Shown here: positions 1 to 8,027 of the stretch, piece by piece
How the letters are laid out: each line of letters begins with the position of its first letter
Position numbering within the stretch: the first letter of the stretch is position 1
Assembly: GCA_945870115.1 (NCBI GenBank)
Contig: CAMBRH010000096.1
Location: 1 to 11,230 of the forward strand
DNA from: Chitinophaga pinensis
GTDB taxonomy: Bacteria; Bacteroidota; Bacteroidia; Flavobacteriales_D; Crocinitomicaceae
Direction of reading: 5' to 3'
Length of the DNA stretch: 11,230 bases
Translations under genes and position numbers: made by a program
Notes under the pieces: generated by a model
What the model saw: only the letters and a program-made list of their open reading frames with translations
Told to the model about the DNA's origin: nothing
Database searches by the model: none

Positions 1-1459
1 AGAAGTTTTTACAATACGCTAGTGCATTAATTGAAATTGATTGTAAGCTATCGGTAAAAGAATTAGCATCCAAAACTACATTGTCGTAAATTGTTGGAAT
101 ACAATAACCGCCTGAGCCACCGCTTGTTGCTGACCAATGAGAAACTTCACTCCAGTTGCCTGCACCACCAACCCAATACATGGTTTTACTTAGTGGAGTT
201 ATAAAGTTGATTCCTGTATTACTTGCAATATCAGATGAGTTATTTGCATTAAAAGTTGCACCTCCATTCGCATTTATATTTTTAAAAACTATGTAATTTA
301 ATATTGCCGTGGAAGTGCTTGGCATTTGAATATTTGCAGGACTATAAACCTCATTTGTATTGAAGGTGATTAACTCAGTGCATGAACCTGATGCTTGAAG
401 TAGCTTGTTTATTATTTGAGTTTGATTGTACTCAAAAGTATATGTTCTTCCTTGGTTTAAAATTAAAGTATCAAATGTGTTATTATCATTGATTATAAAA
501 TTACCGTAAAAATTATTTTCTCCTAATATGGCTTTTTTGAAAACATTATTACCATCAATTGTTGCTCCTGACGAAACTTTAAATAAATTAATAGTATTGT
601 TTCCGTACAGCGTGGTGTTGCCGATCGAATTTATTTCATTAAAAAAATTACTCCCTGTAATAGAGTTCGTACTTAAATTATTTCCTGTAAATTCTAAATT
701 TTGATAAACTAAATTATTACCTGTGTAAATATATATGTTATTATTTGAAGTAAAACGAATTGTAGAAGTAGCACTTGAAAGATTGAAATTTGTTGAATTT
801 ACAAACCAACCATAAATATAACCGAAAGTAATATAATGACTTCCTGCACTTTCTGTAATGTTAAATAATGAACTTCCCAAAACTAAGCCTCTCAAATTCG
901 TATTATCTGACCAAAAACAAGAAATAGTAACCGTTTTATTATTTGTATTAAAAATTCCAGCTTCTAAAAAAATAGATTTAGTTGAAGTAAAATTATCTTG
1001 CAAAATCCACTCGCCATCTGAATTATTGAAAATTATGTTTCCAATAAATGTTTTTCCCGAAGATGTAATTTTTCTGCCTAATACATTTCCTTCAAAATAT
1101 AGATTTCCATTGTAATTTAGATCCATTGCACCTACCAATTTCAAATCTCCGCTTATATGCAATTCTGCTGAACCATTCAAACTTGGATTATTCAAAACTC
1201 CTGTCCAATCCATGCCTTTACTTAACGAATTACTTGAAACTGTAACAGCTTGATTTGCAAGAGAAAATGAATTTACATCAAAAAAAACATCATCCGTTAC
1301 AGTCGGAATACAAGAACAAGAACTTCCACCTGAAGTATTAGACCAATGAGCAGCATCATCAAAATTCCCAGAGTTTCCTATCCAATATAGAGAACTTGAT
1401 AAAGAATATTGAAGAGAAATTAAAGCTCCTATAAAAATTATTAATATAATTTTTTTCAT
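1..1459 (-). CDS. Secreted modular protein with YWVG/HWS repeats (5' part; C-terminus off the left edge)
   Basis: The minus strand is open from an ATG at 1459-1457 to the window edge: 486 codons without a stop. Residues 1-22 form a signal peptide (MKKIILIIFIGALISL...). Residues 24-65 carry a module of pattern LYWIGNSGNF...HWSNTSGG...CIPT..DDVFFDVNSF, and residues 427-468 carry a second copy (MYWVGGAGNWS...HWSATSGG...CIPT..DNVVLDANSF). Between them lies a low-complexity, Asn/Thr/Ile-rich stretch that reads like a beta-solenoid (IYIYTGNN, NTTLYGNN, ATIDGNN, NTFDTLILN). It ends in GSCTELITFNT and GGATFNANNSSDIASNTG, sequences often found just before the next YWVGG module in Bacteroidota surface proteins. 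The family is known as large, repetitive exported proteins, usually with a C-terminal T9SS signal, which cannot be seen here. Function is unknown; adhesion or a matrix role is inference. A terminator separates it from the giant gene upstream, so it probably has its own promoter, but none was recognised. Confidence 0.85.
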   Translation of the reverse strand, partial: MKKIILIIFIGALISLQYSLSSSLYWIGNSGNFDDAAHWSNTSGGSSCSCIPTVTDDVFFDVNSFSLANQAVTVSSNSLSKGMDWTGVLNNPSLNGSAELHISGDLKLVGAMDLNYNGNLYFEGNVLGRKITSSGKTFIGNIIFNNSDGEWILQDNFTSTKSIFLEAGIFNTNNKTVTISCFWSDNTNLRGLVLGSSLFNITESAGSHYITFGYIYGWFVNSTNFNLSSATSTIRFTSNNNIYIYTGNNLVYQNLEFTGNNLSTNSITGSNFFNEINSIGNTTLYGNNTINLFKVSSGATIDGNNVFKKAILGENNFYGNFIINDNNTFDTLILNQGRTYTFEYNQTQIINKLLQASGSCTELITFNTNEVYSPANIQMPSTSTAILNYIVFKNINANGGATFNANNSSDIASNTGINFITPLSKTMYWVGGAGNWSEVSHWSATSGGSGGYCIPTIYDNVVLDANSFTDSLQSISINALAYCKNF

Positions 1460-1534
1460 AATCTAGATTTTATTTTTTTGGTAAATTAAGAAATAACAAC
1501 TGCGTTTTTTTAATATCTTCTGCTTGCTTTTCAA

Positions 1535-1568
1535 AAAAAGGTGAAATTCTTCCGAACCCCACCTTTTT
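1535..1568 (-). terminator. Rho-independent terminator after the giant surface-protein gene
   Basis: Inverted repeat AAAAAGGTG (1535-1543) / CACCTTTTT (1560-1568). Read as minus-strand RNA the pairing continues inward through three G-U wobbles and three Watson-Crick pairs. This gives a 15-bp stem closed by a GGAA (GNRA-type) tetraloop, with the 3' arm ending in seven U residues. On plus-strand RNA the three wobbles become A-C mismatches, so the structure favours minus-strand transcripts. It starts 24 bases past the stop codon of the giant gene, the expected place for a terminator. Confidence 0.8.
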
Positions 1569-1592
1569 ACTATTTAAACTACACCTTACTAA

Positions 1593-4500
1593 TTACTCTT
1601 TAATTATTTTCTGATGAAAAATTCCTTTTTCTGAAGAAATTTCAATCATATAAACTCCGTCACTCCAGTTTTTAGAATCGATTTGAAGTGAGTTTTGACT
1701 TTCAATTTTCTCAAAAATTAGCTTACAACTTGCATCGAATATTTTAATATTTCCTAAAGAAAATTCTTTACTTTCGATTGTGAAAAATTCTGCAGTAGGA
1801 TTTGGATAAATACTCAAATTAAAGTTTTTATTCACCTCATCTACGCCAACATTATCAATTGTAAAACACAAACTCGTTGCTATAAGGTTACAAGTCAAGG
1901 AAGTTAATTGAACAGCATAAGATCCATTTTCAATTGCTGTGAAACTTTGATTTGTAGCTGAAGCAATTTGTAAATTATTATTTCCGCAATCCAACCATTG
2001 ATACGTGGCATTATTTTCTAATGAACTCAAAGTTGTTCCAGAAAAACTAACATTCGTATTTAATGTTGGATTTGTAACCGTTAAAATTGTTGTTACAACA
2101 CTATCGCAACCAGTTGCAGAAATCAAGGTATCGTTATATGAACCAGCAAGAGCGTAGGTATTTCCGTTAATTAAATAAGAACTTCCTGCACAAATTGTTT
2201 GTGGATTAGAATTTAAAATTGTTGGATTTACAGTCAAAATTGTTGTTACGATACTGTCACAGCCATTAATTGTTTGAAAAGATGTTGGATATGAACCCGC
2301 AACTGTATAAGTAACTCCATTGATTGTATAACTTTCTCCTTGACAAATTGTTTGTGGATTCGTTGTTGCAAAAGTTGGATTTACTGTTAAAATTGTTGTC
2401 ACAATACTATCACAACCATTTATTGCTTGAAAAGTTGTTGGAAATGAACCAGCGACTGTGTATGTATTTCCATTGATTGAATAAGATCCACCTTGACAAA
2501 TTGTTTGCGGATTGGTACTACCTGTTGTTGGATTTACAGTTAAAATTGTTGTTACAATACTATCGCACGCATTTACAGAAATTAAAGTATCGTTGTAAGA
2601 TCCAGCAATTGTATAAACATTTCCATTGATTGAATAAGAACTTCCAGAACAAATTGTTTGTGGATTATTACTTGCAAAAGAACTTACAACGGTTAACTGA
2701 GTTGTTACAATACTATCACAACCAGCAAGAGTTTGCAAATTATCTACATAATTTCCTGCAAGTGTGTATGTATTTCCATTGATTGTATAAGAACCATTTG
2801 TGCAAATTAATTGCGGATTATTTACTGCATAAATTGGATTTACAGTCAAAATAGTTGTCACAACACTATCACAACCATTTACAGTTTGCATCAAATCAAT
2901 GTAAGTATTTGCAACAGTATAAATATTCCCATTAATTGAATAACTTCCGCCAGGACAAATTGCTTGCGGATTTGTTGTTGCAAAAGTTGGATTTACTGTT
3001 AAAATCGTATTTACTGTTGAATCACAACCATTTACAGATTGCAATAAATCTGAGTATGTTCCTGCAAGGGTGTATGTATTTCCATTAATCGAATAACTTC
3101 CTCCTTGACAAATTGTTTGTGGATTTGAAGTTGTAAAAGTTGGATTGACAGTCAAAATTGTGGTTACAGTTGAATCACATCCATTAATTGACTGAAATAA
3201 ATCTGGGTAAGAACCTGCAACAATGTATGTATTTCCATTGATGGAATAACTTCCTCCTTGGCAAATTGTTTGTGGATTTGTACTTGCGAAAGAAGTTACC
3301 ACTGTTAATTGTGTTGTTACAATGCTATCACAACCGATACCTGTTTGCATATTATCAACATAAGTTCCTGCAACTGTATAAGTATTTCCATTAATTGTGT
3401 AAGACCCACTTGAACAAATTGTTTGTGGATTATTTACTACATAAATTGGATTTATTGTTAAATAAGTTGTCACAATACTATCGCAACCATTAATTGTTTG
3501 GATTGTGTCAATATAAGTTCCATTTGTGGAATAAATATTTCCATTAAAAGAATAAGTTGCTGTTCCGCACAAATTTTGAAAATTATCAGCATGAATAGTT
3601 GGAATAACTGTCAATTGTGTATTTACAATACTATCACAACCATTTATTGAAGTCAAAGTATCTATGTAATTACCTGCTAATAAATACACATTGCCATTGA
3701 TTGAATATGAATCATTTTCACACACAATTTGCGGGTTATTAACAGTGAAAACAGGATTTACATTTATAGTAACACTTGCAAATGAAGTATCACATTTTGT
3801 TCCTCCAGTACGAATTGCATAAAACGTATAAATTCCATTCATACTTGGAGTTGCATTTGCTCTTGAAAGTGTTTGTCCTGCTTGTGTAAATCCACTTGGT
3901 CCTGTCCATAAATAAGACGTTGCATTTGCAACAGTAGATCCAGTTCCAGAAATTGTTGCATCTTGACAAATTGAATTATTCGCCGTAATTGATGGAGTTG
4001 CTAACACATCAGGACAAATAAAGAATTTTCTCCCTTCGTATAAACTCCAAACATTTAAACTGTCTTTGACACGAATAAATAAATTGTTAAATCCATTTGG
4101 CAAACCAGAAGTATTAATATTTCTAAGAATATCAATACTATCGGCTTTTGTAAAACTCGCTAGTGGGAATCCATTTCCAACTCCAGGATCTGGAGAATTG
4201 AAGAAATATTCTGCTGAAACAATTGGTGCAGGATCTACTTGAGTAATAATTGGTTGAACGTAGATAACTCGACCTTCATATAAACTCCAAATATTTAGTG
4301 AATCTTTCACTCGAATAAATAGATTATGAAAACCAACAGACAATCCTGCAACTGAAATTTGTTTTACTAAGTTAATTGAGTCAGCTTTCACAAAACTTGC
4401 GATAGCTAAACCATTCCCAACTCCTGGATCAGCATCAAAGAAATATTCTGCTGAAACAATTGGAGCTTCATCTGTTTGAGTAATAATCGGTTGAACATAA

Positions 4501-7500
4501 ATTACACGCCCTTCATATAAACTCCAAATATTTAGAGAATCTTTGAAACGAATAAATAAGTTATGAAAACCAGTACTTAAACCAGCAACAGAAATTGAGT
4601 GTATTAAGGAAATACTGTCATTTGCTGTAACAGGAATTTCAACATAAGTTCCAACACCGTTATCTGTATCAAAGAAATATTCAAATGCAACTAAAGGAAA
4701 AATCTCCAAAACTGGTGCAACATTATCGCAATTTGCCAAATTTATTGATAAATTAATTCCATTATCAATTCCAATTAGAGGAATATTTGAACTTACAACT
4801 CTGATTCTATATCCAGTACCAGGAGTTACATCAGGTATAATTGCATAGATTGTGTTGTTGATTTCAGAAGTTATGTTTCCAATATCAATTGGAGAAGCAA
4901 AAGAACCATTTTCGTCAGATAATTGAGCTGTAAAAACATTTCCAGTATTAAAAATTCCTTTTACAGGATATTCAATTTTAAACACATTTCCAGCGCAAAT
5001 ATTTGTACCAGCAATTAAAATTGCATTTCCAATTGATGTTTCATAGTTTGACCCAATTGCAGCTAAATAAGAATTAACTTGATTCCCAACTAAAGCATGG
5101 TTGTCAAATTCAATTTCGAAGGAATACCTACCTGTTATAAAACTAGTTCCATAATTAGAAACACCTATTTTCAAACCATCATCTATCCCATTAAATCCTG
5201 CTTGTTTCAACCAAAGAGCATTTCCCAAATTATCAAATTTTGCAACAAAAACATCACTTACACCACTGTTAAAATTTGAAATATTAATACCTGAGAAATA
5301 AGCACTGTGTTGAAATTTACCTGAAACATATACATTTGAGTTTTTATCTAAATCCAATCCTGTAGCATAATCATTATCAAAACCTCCAGCAGATTTAGCC
5401 CAAGAAACTTGACCTGCAGCGTCGTATTTAACAACAAAAGCATCCCACATTCCAGCAGAAGTCAAATTGAAAGATCCGAAGCCTACATTCGTATAATATT
5501 GACCAGAAATATAAGAGTTTCCATTTACATCAGTAACTATTTCATTTCCAATTGCGTAACCGGTTCCTCCTCTCAACCATACTTGATTTCCAGATGGGTC
5601 ATATTTTAATAAGAAAAATTGGTCACTTCCTGAAAAAGGTCTGTAATTACCCGTTACATAACTATTCCCAAAATTATCTACAGAAACACCATTTACAAAA
5701 TTTCTTACACCCCCATAATTTAAAGTTTCCCAATTTCCTGCTAATGATTTGGTCCATTGTATGGTTCCACTTGAATTTAATTTTAAAGTCAAAACATCGT
5801 CGTAATAGGACGAACCATTAAACCCTCCACGACCTCCCGCAAAAAAACAATTGCCAAATCGATCCACAGTAATACTATTTCCTTCATCGTCGTAAACCCC
5901 GCCTAGTTTATTTGCGTATTGATTCACACCAGATGCATCAAATTTTGAGTAAAACATATCACTTAATCCTGCACTAGTTAGTGAAATGCCACCAACTGTT
6001 ACTGTATTTGAAAATGTTCCAACTATATAGTAATTACCAAATTTATCTATTGCTATATCTTTAGAAGATAAAACTCCACTTGCTACTTGCCTTGCCCATA
6101 AAATTGTACCTATAGAATCATATTTCACTACGTAAACCCCACTTCCGGCTAAGGTTGTCGATCCAAATGTTACTGCTGAAGAATAATCACCAATGACATA
6201 ATTGTTTCCGATTGAATCGGTAGCGATATTTGTTGAAATTCCACTATTATTTTCTGACCATGACCAATCTGGAGTAATTTGTTGACTTGAATTATTGATT
6301 ACAAAATTACTTCCATTATCTGTTCCGATAATATTAGGAGCATTTGCAATCACTCTAATTCTATATAAAGCTCCTGGAATTGTTAATGGAGGAATAATTG
6401 CAGCAATAGGACTTGAAAGTCCAGTTCCAATAGGGGTTGGATAGAAAAAACCACCACTTGCATCAGATAATTGTACAGAATAATAATTTCCCGAAGCATA
6501 ATTTCCAAATACATCAAAAGATACATCAATTGAACTACCAGCTATGTAAGAATGTCCGCTTAACTCATTTGTAAAAATTGCTAAACTGTCCTGTATATTT
6601 GAACCTAATTTAGCAATAAACGAATTGGATGTAGTACCATTTAAAATAGACGTACCAAAAGCTATACTTGATGCAAAAACGCCATTTAAGTATAGATTTT
6701 TAGCTTGATCAATTGTTATTTTTTTCCCTGAATCAACACCACCATCACCAACATTGCTAACCCAGATTACTTCACCAATTGAATTGTATTTAGCTACGTA
6801 AACATCACTTACTCCACTGTTTACATTAGAAATAGCAATAGTAGAAAAAACTGCATTTTGCTGAAACCTACCAGAAACATAAGCATTCCCTTGAATATCA
6901 ATTGTCACACCTTCTGCATAATCGTTATCAACACCACCTGCAGCTTTTGCCCAAGCAACTTGACCAGCAGCATCGTATTTAACTACGAAAGCATCCCACA
7001 AACCTGCAGAAGATAAGTTAAAGGAACCAAAACCAGCACTGGAAGAAAATTGCCCAGAAACATAAGAATTTCCATTAGCATCTGTTATTATCTCATTTCC
7101 AACAGCATTACCCGTTCCTCCCCTTAGCCATACCAAATTTCCTGAAGGATCTCTTTTTAAAACAAAAAATTGATCACTGCCAGAGTAAGGTTTATAATTT
7201 CCTGTAATGTAACTATTTCCAAAAGCATCAAGAGAAATACTATTTACAAAGTTCCTTACCCCCCCGTAGTTTAAGGTCTCCCAATTACCTGATTGTCCTG
7301 GAAACCATTGTATTGTCCCTGTTGCATTCAATTTAATACTACTTATTTCGTCGTAGTATGGAGTTGAAGAACCATTGTTACCTCCCTTACTTCCGGCAAT
7401 ATAACTATTTCCTAATTTGTCTGCAACAATACTCTTCCCCTCATCGTCATAAATTCCACCATATTTTCCTGCGAAAATCGTAACCCCATTTGCGTCAAAC

Positions 7501-7910
7501 TTCCCATAAAACATATCTGTAAGTCCACCACTAGTTAAAGAAACACCACCAACTGTAACAGTATTGGAAAAAGTACCAACAAGGTAATAATTATTATTTT
7601 GATCAATTGCAATATCATTTGGAGTTAGTGTTCCATTGGCAACTTTTCTTGCCCACAGAATTAATCCAGCAGAATCACTTTTAACAACATAAGCTCCAGA
7701 ACCTGTTAAAGTTGCTGATCCAAAAGTAACATCTGTAGAAAAACTTCCTAAAACGTACGTATTGCCAATAGAATCTGAAGTAATATTAGTAGTATTTCCA
7801 TCTAGATTTTTTGCCCAAGCCCAATTTGGTGGATCATTTTGTTGTGCGTTTAAAAATTCTTTACTACTTAAAAAAAGTAAGAGCAGAATAAAATATTTGA
7901 ATATTTTCAT
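1593..7910 (-). CDS. Giant T9SS-secreted surface protein: two beta-propellers, EYFFD repeats, eleven 51-residue repeats, C-terminal sorting domain
   Basis: The start is placed at the ATG at 7910-7908 (2105 aa) because a clear signal peptide follows (MKIFKYFILLLLFLSS...NAQ, cleavage near residue 22). The frame stays open upstream to 8006, but those 32 codons read through intergenic palindromic repeats. Modules: 30-435, seven SBBP-type blades (GNxYVxGxF motifs); 438-540, Ig-like (VQLSDASG...YRIRV...DNGSNF); 547-952, a second seven-bladed propeller closely matching the first; 954-1060, a second Ig-like module; 1076-1300, three EYFFD...FHNLFIR.KDSLN.WSLYEGR repeats; 1301-1386, Ig/PKD-like; 1391-1951, eleven tandem 51-residue repeats (NPQTIC...SINGNTY...GCDSIVTT.LTV); 1952-2020, Ig-like with Cys; 2021-2105, T9SS type A sorting domain (IYPNPT at 2034-2039, DGVYMIEI, KIIKE end). 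It is predicted to cross the outer membrane by T9SS and be anchored or released. No enzymatic motif was seen; adhesion or matrix function is inference. Confidence 0.93.
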   Translation of the reverse strand: MKIFKYFILLLLFLSSKEFLNAQQNDPPNWAWAKNLDGNTTNITSDSIGNTYVLGSFSTDVTFGSATLTGSGAYVVKSDSAGLILWARKVANGTLTPNDIAIDQNNNYYLVGTFSNTVTVGGVSLTSGGLTDMFYGKFDANGVTIFAGKYGGIYDDEGKSIVADKLGNSYIAGSKGGNNGSSTPYYDEISSIKLNATGTIQWFPGQSGNWETLNYGGVRNFVNSISLDAFGNSYITGNYKPYSGSDQFFVLKRDPSGNLVWLRGGTGNAVGNEIITDANGNSYVSGQFSSSAGFGSFNLSSAGLWDAFVVKYDAAGQVAWAKAAGGVDNDYAEGVTIDIQGNAYVSGRFQQNAVFSTIAISNVNSGVSDVYVAKYNSIGEVIWVSNVGDGGVDSGKKITIDQAKNLYLNGVFASSIAFGTSILNGTTSNSFIAKLGSNIQDSLAIFTNELSGHSYIAGSSIDVSFDVFGNYASGNYYSVQLSDASGGFFYPTPIGTGLSSPIAAIIPPLTIPGALYRIRVIANAPNIIGTDNGSNFVINNSSQQITPDWSWSENNSGISTNIATDSIGNNYVIGDYSSAVTFGSTTLAGSGVYVVKYDSIGTILWARQVASGVLSSKDIAIDKFGNYYIVGTFSNTVTVGGISLTSAGLSDMFYSKFDASGVNQYANKLGGVYDDEGNSITVDRFGNCFFAGGRGGFNGSSYYDDVLTLKLNSSGTIQWTKSLAGNWETLNYGGVRNFVNGVSVDNFGNSYVTGNYRPFSGSDQFFLLKYDPSGNQVWLRGGTGYAIGNEIVTDVNGNSYISGQYYTNVGFGSFNLTSAGMWDAFVVKYDAAGQVSWAKSAGGFDNDYATGLDLDKNSNVYVSGKFQHSAYFSGINISNFNSGVSDVFVAKFDNLGNALWLKQAGFNGIDDGLKIGVSNYGTSFITGRYSFEIEFDNHALVGNQVNSYLAAIGSNYETSIGNAILIAGTNICAGNVFKIEYPVKGIFNTGNVFTAQLSDENGSFASPIDIGNITSEINNTIYAIIPDVTPGTGYRIRVVSSNIPLIGIDNGINLSINLANCDNVAPVLEIFPLVAFEYFFDTDNGVGTYVEIPVTANDSISLIHSISVAGLSTGFHNLFIRFKDSLNIWSLYEGRVIYVQPIITQTDEAPIVSAEYFFDADPGVGNGLAIASFVKADSINLVKQISVAGLSVGFHNLFIRVKDSLNIWSLYEGRVIYVQPIITQVDPAPIVSAEYFFNSPDPGVGNGFPLASFTKADSIDILRNINTSGLPNGFNNLFIRVKDSLNVWSLYEGRKFFICPDVLATPSITANNSICQDATISGTGSTVANATSYLWTGPSGFTQAGQTLSRANATPSMNGIYTFYAIRTGGTKCDTSFASVTINVNPVFTVNNPQIVCENDSYSINGNVYLLAGNYIDTLTSINGCDSIVNTQLTVIPTIHADNFQNLCGTATYSFNGNIYSTNGTYIDTIQTINGCDSIVTTYLTINPIYVVNNPQTICSSGSYTINGNTYTVAGTYVDNMQTGIGCDSIVTTQLTVVTSFASTNPQTICQGGSYSINGNTYIVAGSYPDLFQSINGCDSTVTTILTVNPTFTTSNPQTICQGGSYSINGNTYTLAGTYSDLLQSVNGCDSTVNTILTVNPTFATTNPQAICPGGSYSINGNIYTVANTYIDLMQTVNGCDSVVTTILTVNPIYAVNNPQLICTNGSYTINGNTYTLAGNYVDNLQTLAGCDSIVTTQLTVVSSFASNNPQTICSGSSYSINGNVYTIAGSYNDTLISVNACDSIVTTILTVNPTTGSTNPQTICQGGSYSINGNTYTVAGSFPTTFQAINGCDSIVTTILTVNPTFATTNPQTICQGESYTINGVTYTVAGSYPTSFQTINGCDSIVTTILTVNPTILNSNPQTICAGSSYLINGNTYALAGSYNDTLISATGCDSVVTTILTVTNPTLNTNVSFSGTTLSSLENNATYQWLDCGNNNLQIASATNQSFTAIENGSYAVQLTSLTCNLIATSLCFTIDNVGVDEVNKNFNLSIYPNPTAEFFTIESKEFSLGNIKIFDASCKLIFEKIESQNSLQIDSKNWSDGVYMIEISSEKGIFHQKIIKE
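2058..3740 (-). repeat. Eleven in-frame tandem repeats of 153 bp (51 residues)
   Basis: Successive units start at 3740 (unit 1) and every 153 bases down to 2210 (unit 11), with no length variation. Consensus features are NPQTIC near the start, SINGNTY, AGxY, and GCDSxVTTxLTV near the end. Cysteines sit at unit positions 7 and 35 in all eleven units, giving 22 Cys. Units 3 and 7 match at 42 of 51 residues, and pairs 4/5 and 9/10 also match at 42 of 51, while neighbours 3 and 4 match at only 32. This points to block duplication. Similar repeats are common in large Bacteroidota surface proteins. Confidence 0.95.
4011..4685 (-). repeat. Three tandem EYFFD...SLYEGR protein repeats (about 78 residues each)
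   Basis: Residues 1076-1153, 1154-1232 and 1233-1300 of the giant protein each run from (A/F)EYFF through a D.GVG motif and ADSI to GLs.GF.NLFIRxKDSLNxWSLYEGR. The first two end in VIYVQPIITQ; the third ends in KFFICP, where it passes into an Ig-like domain. The three units are highly similar along their second halves, so they arose by tandem duplication. Confidence 0.9.
4731..7823 (-). repeat. Tandem duplication of a propeller plus Ig-like block (about 1557 bp)
   Basis: Residues 30-548 and 549-1060 of the giant protein are two copies of one block. NWAW at 29-32 aligns with DWSW at 548-551, an offset of 519 residues. Identical or near-identical stretches include SNTVTVGG.SLTS, GNWETLNYGGVRNFVN, FSLDAFGNSY/VDNFGNSY and WDAFVVKYDAAGQV. 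Each copy contains seven SBBP-like units and one Ig-like module; the Ig-like modules have diverged more than the propellers. Confidence 0.9.
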
Positions 7911-7956
7911 TTTTTGAACTATTAAATGAGTAATTATTTTTAAGAAAATCTTATTA

Positions 7957-8024
7957 TTGAACCTAGGTTCAAAAAATCGAAGCTTTGCAGTTGAACTGCC
8001 GTTCAATTTATCGAAGCTTTGCTT
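7957..8024. repeat. Two 34-bp tandem intergenic repeats built of inverted repeats
   Basis: Unit 1 (7957-7990) and unit 2 (7991-8024) each hold TTGAAC-N4-GTTCAA followed by a 4-base spacer and TCGAAGCTTTGC. They match at 25 of 34 positions. The N4 centre differs completely (CTAG versus TGCC) while both arms are identical. In unit 1 the centre makes a perfect 16-bp palindrome, TTGAACCTAGGTTCAA. Unit 2 also gives a small GAAGC-TTT-GCTTC hairpin (8013-8025). The element sits between the stop of the beta-helix gene and the start of the giant gene. On the minus strand its last AAGCTTCGA is followed by six T residues, so it could also end the beta-helix transcript; that is uncertain. Confidence 0.85.
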
Positions 8025-8027
8025 CTC

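Noticed and set aside
858..1115. Plus-strand open frame of 85 codons
   Set aside because: It lies antisense inside the well-supported minus-strand secreted protein and shows no family features.
2058..3740. CRISPR-like regular repeats
   Set aside because: The 153-bp period is in frame, spacer-free and encodes diverging protein modules with conserved cysteines.
5097..5821. Three short plus-strand open frames
   Set aside because: All are antisense to the second propeller block, whose repeat structure fixes the minus-strand frame; they arise from base composition.
7911..8006. A 32-codon N-terminal extension of the giant protein from an ATG at 8006
   Set aside because: It translates the palindromic intergenic repeats and would bury the signal peptide; the ATG at 7910 starts directly with a typical signal sequence.
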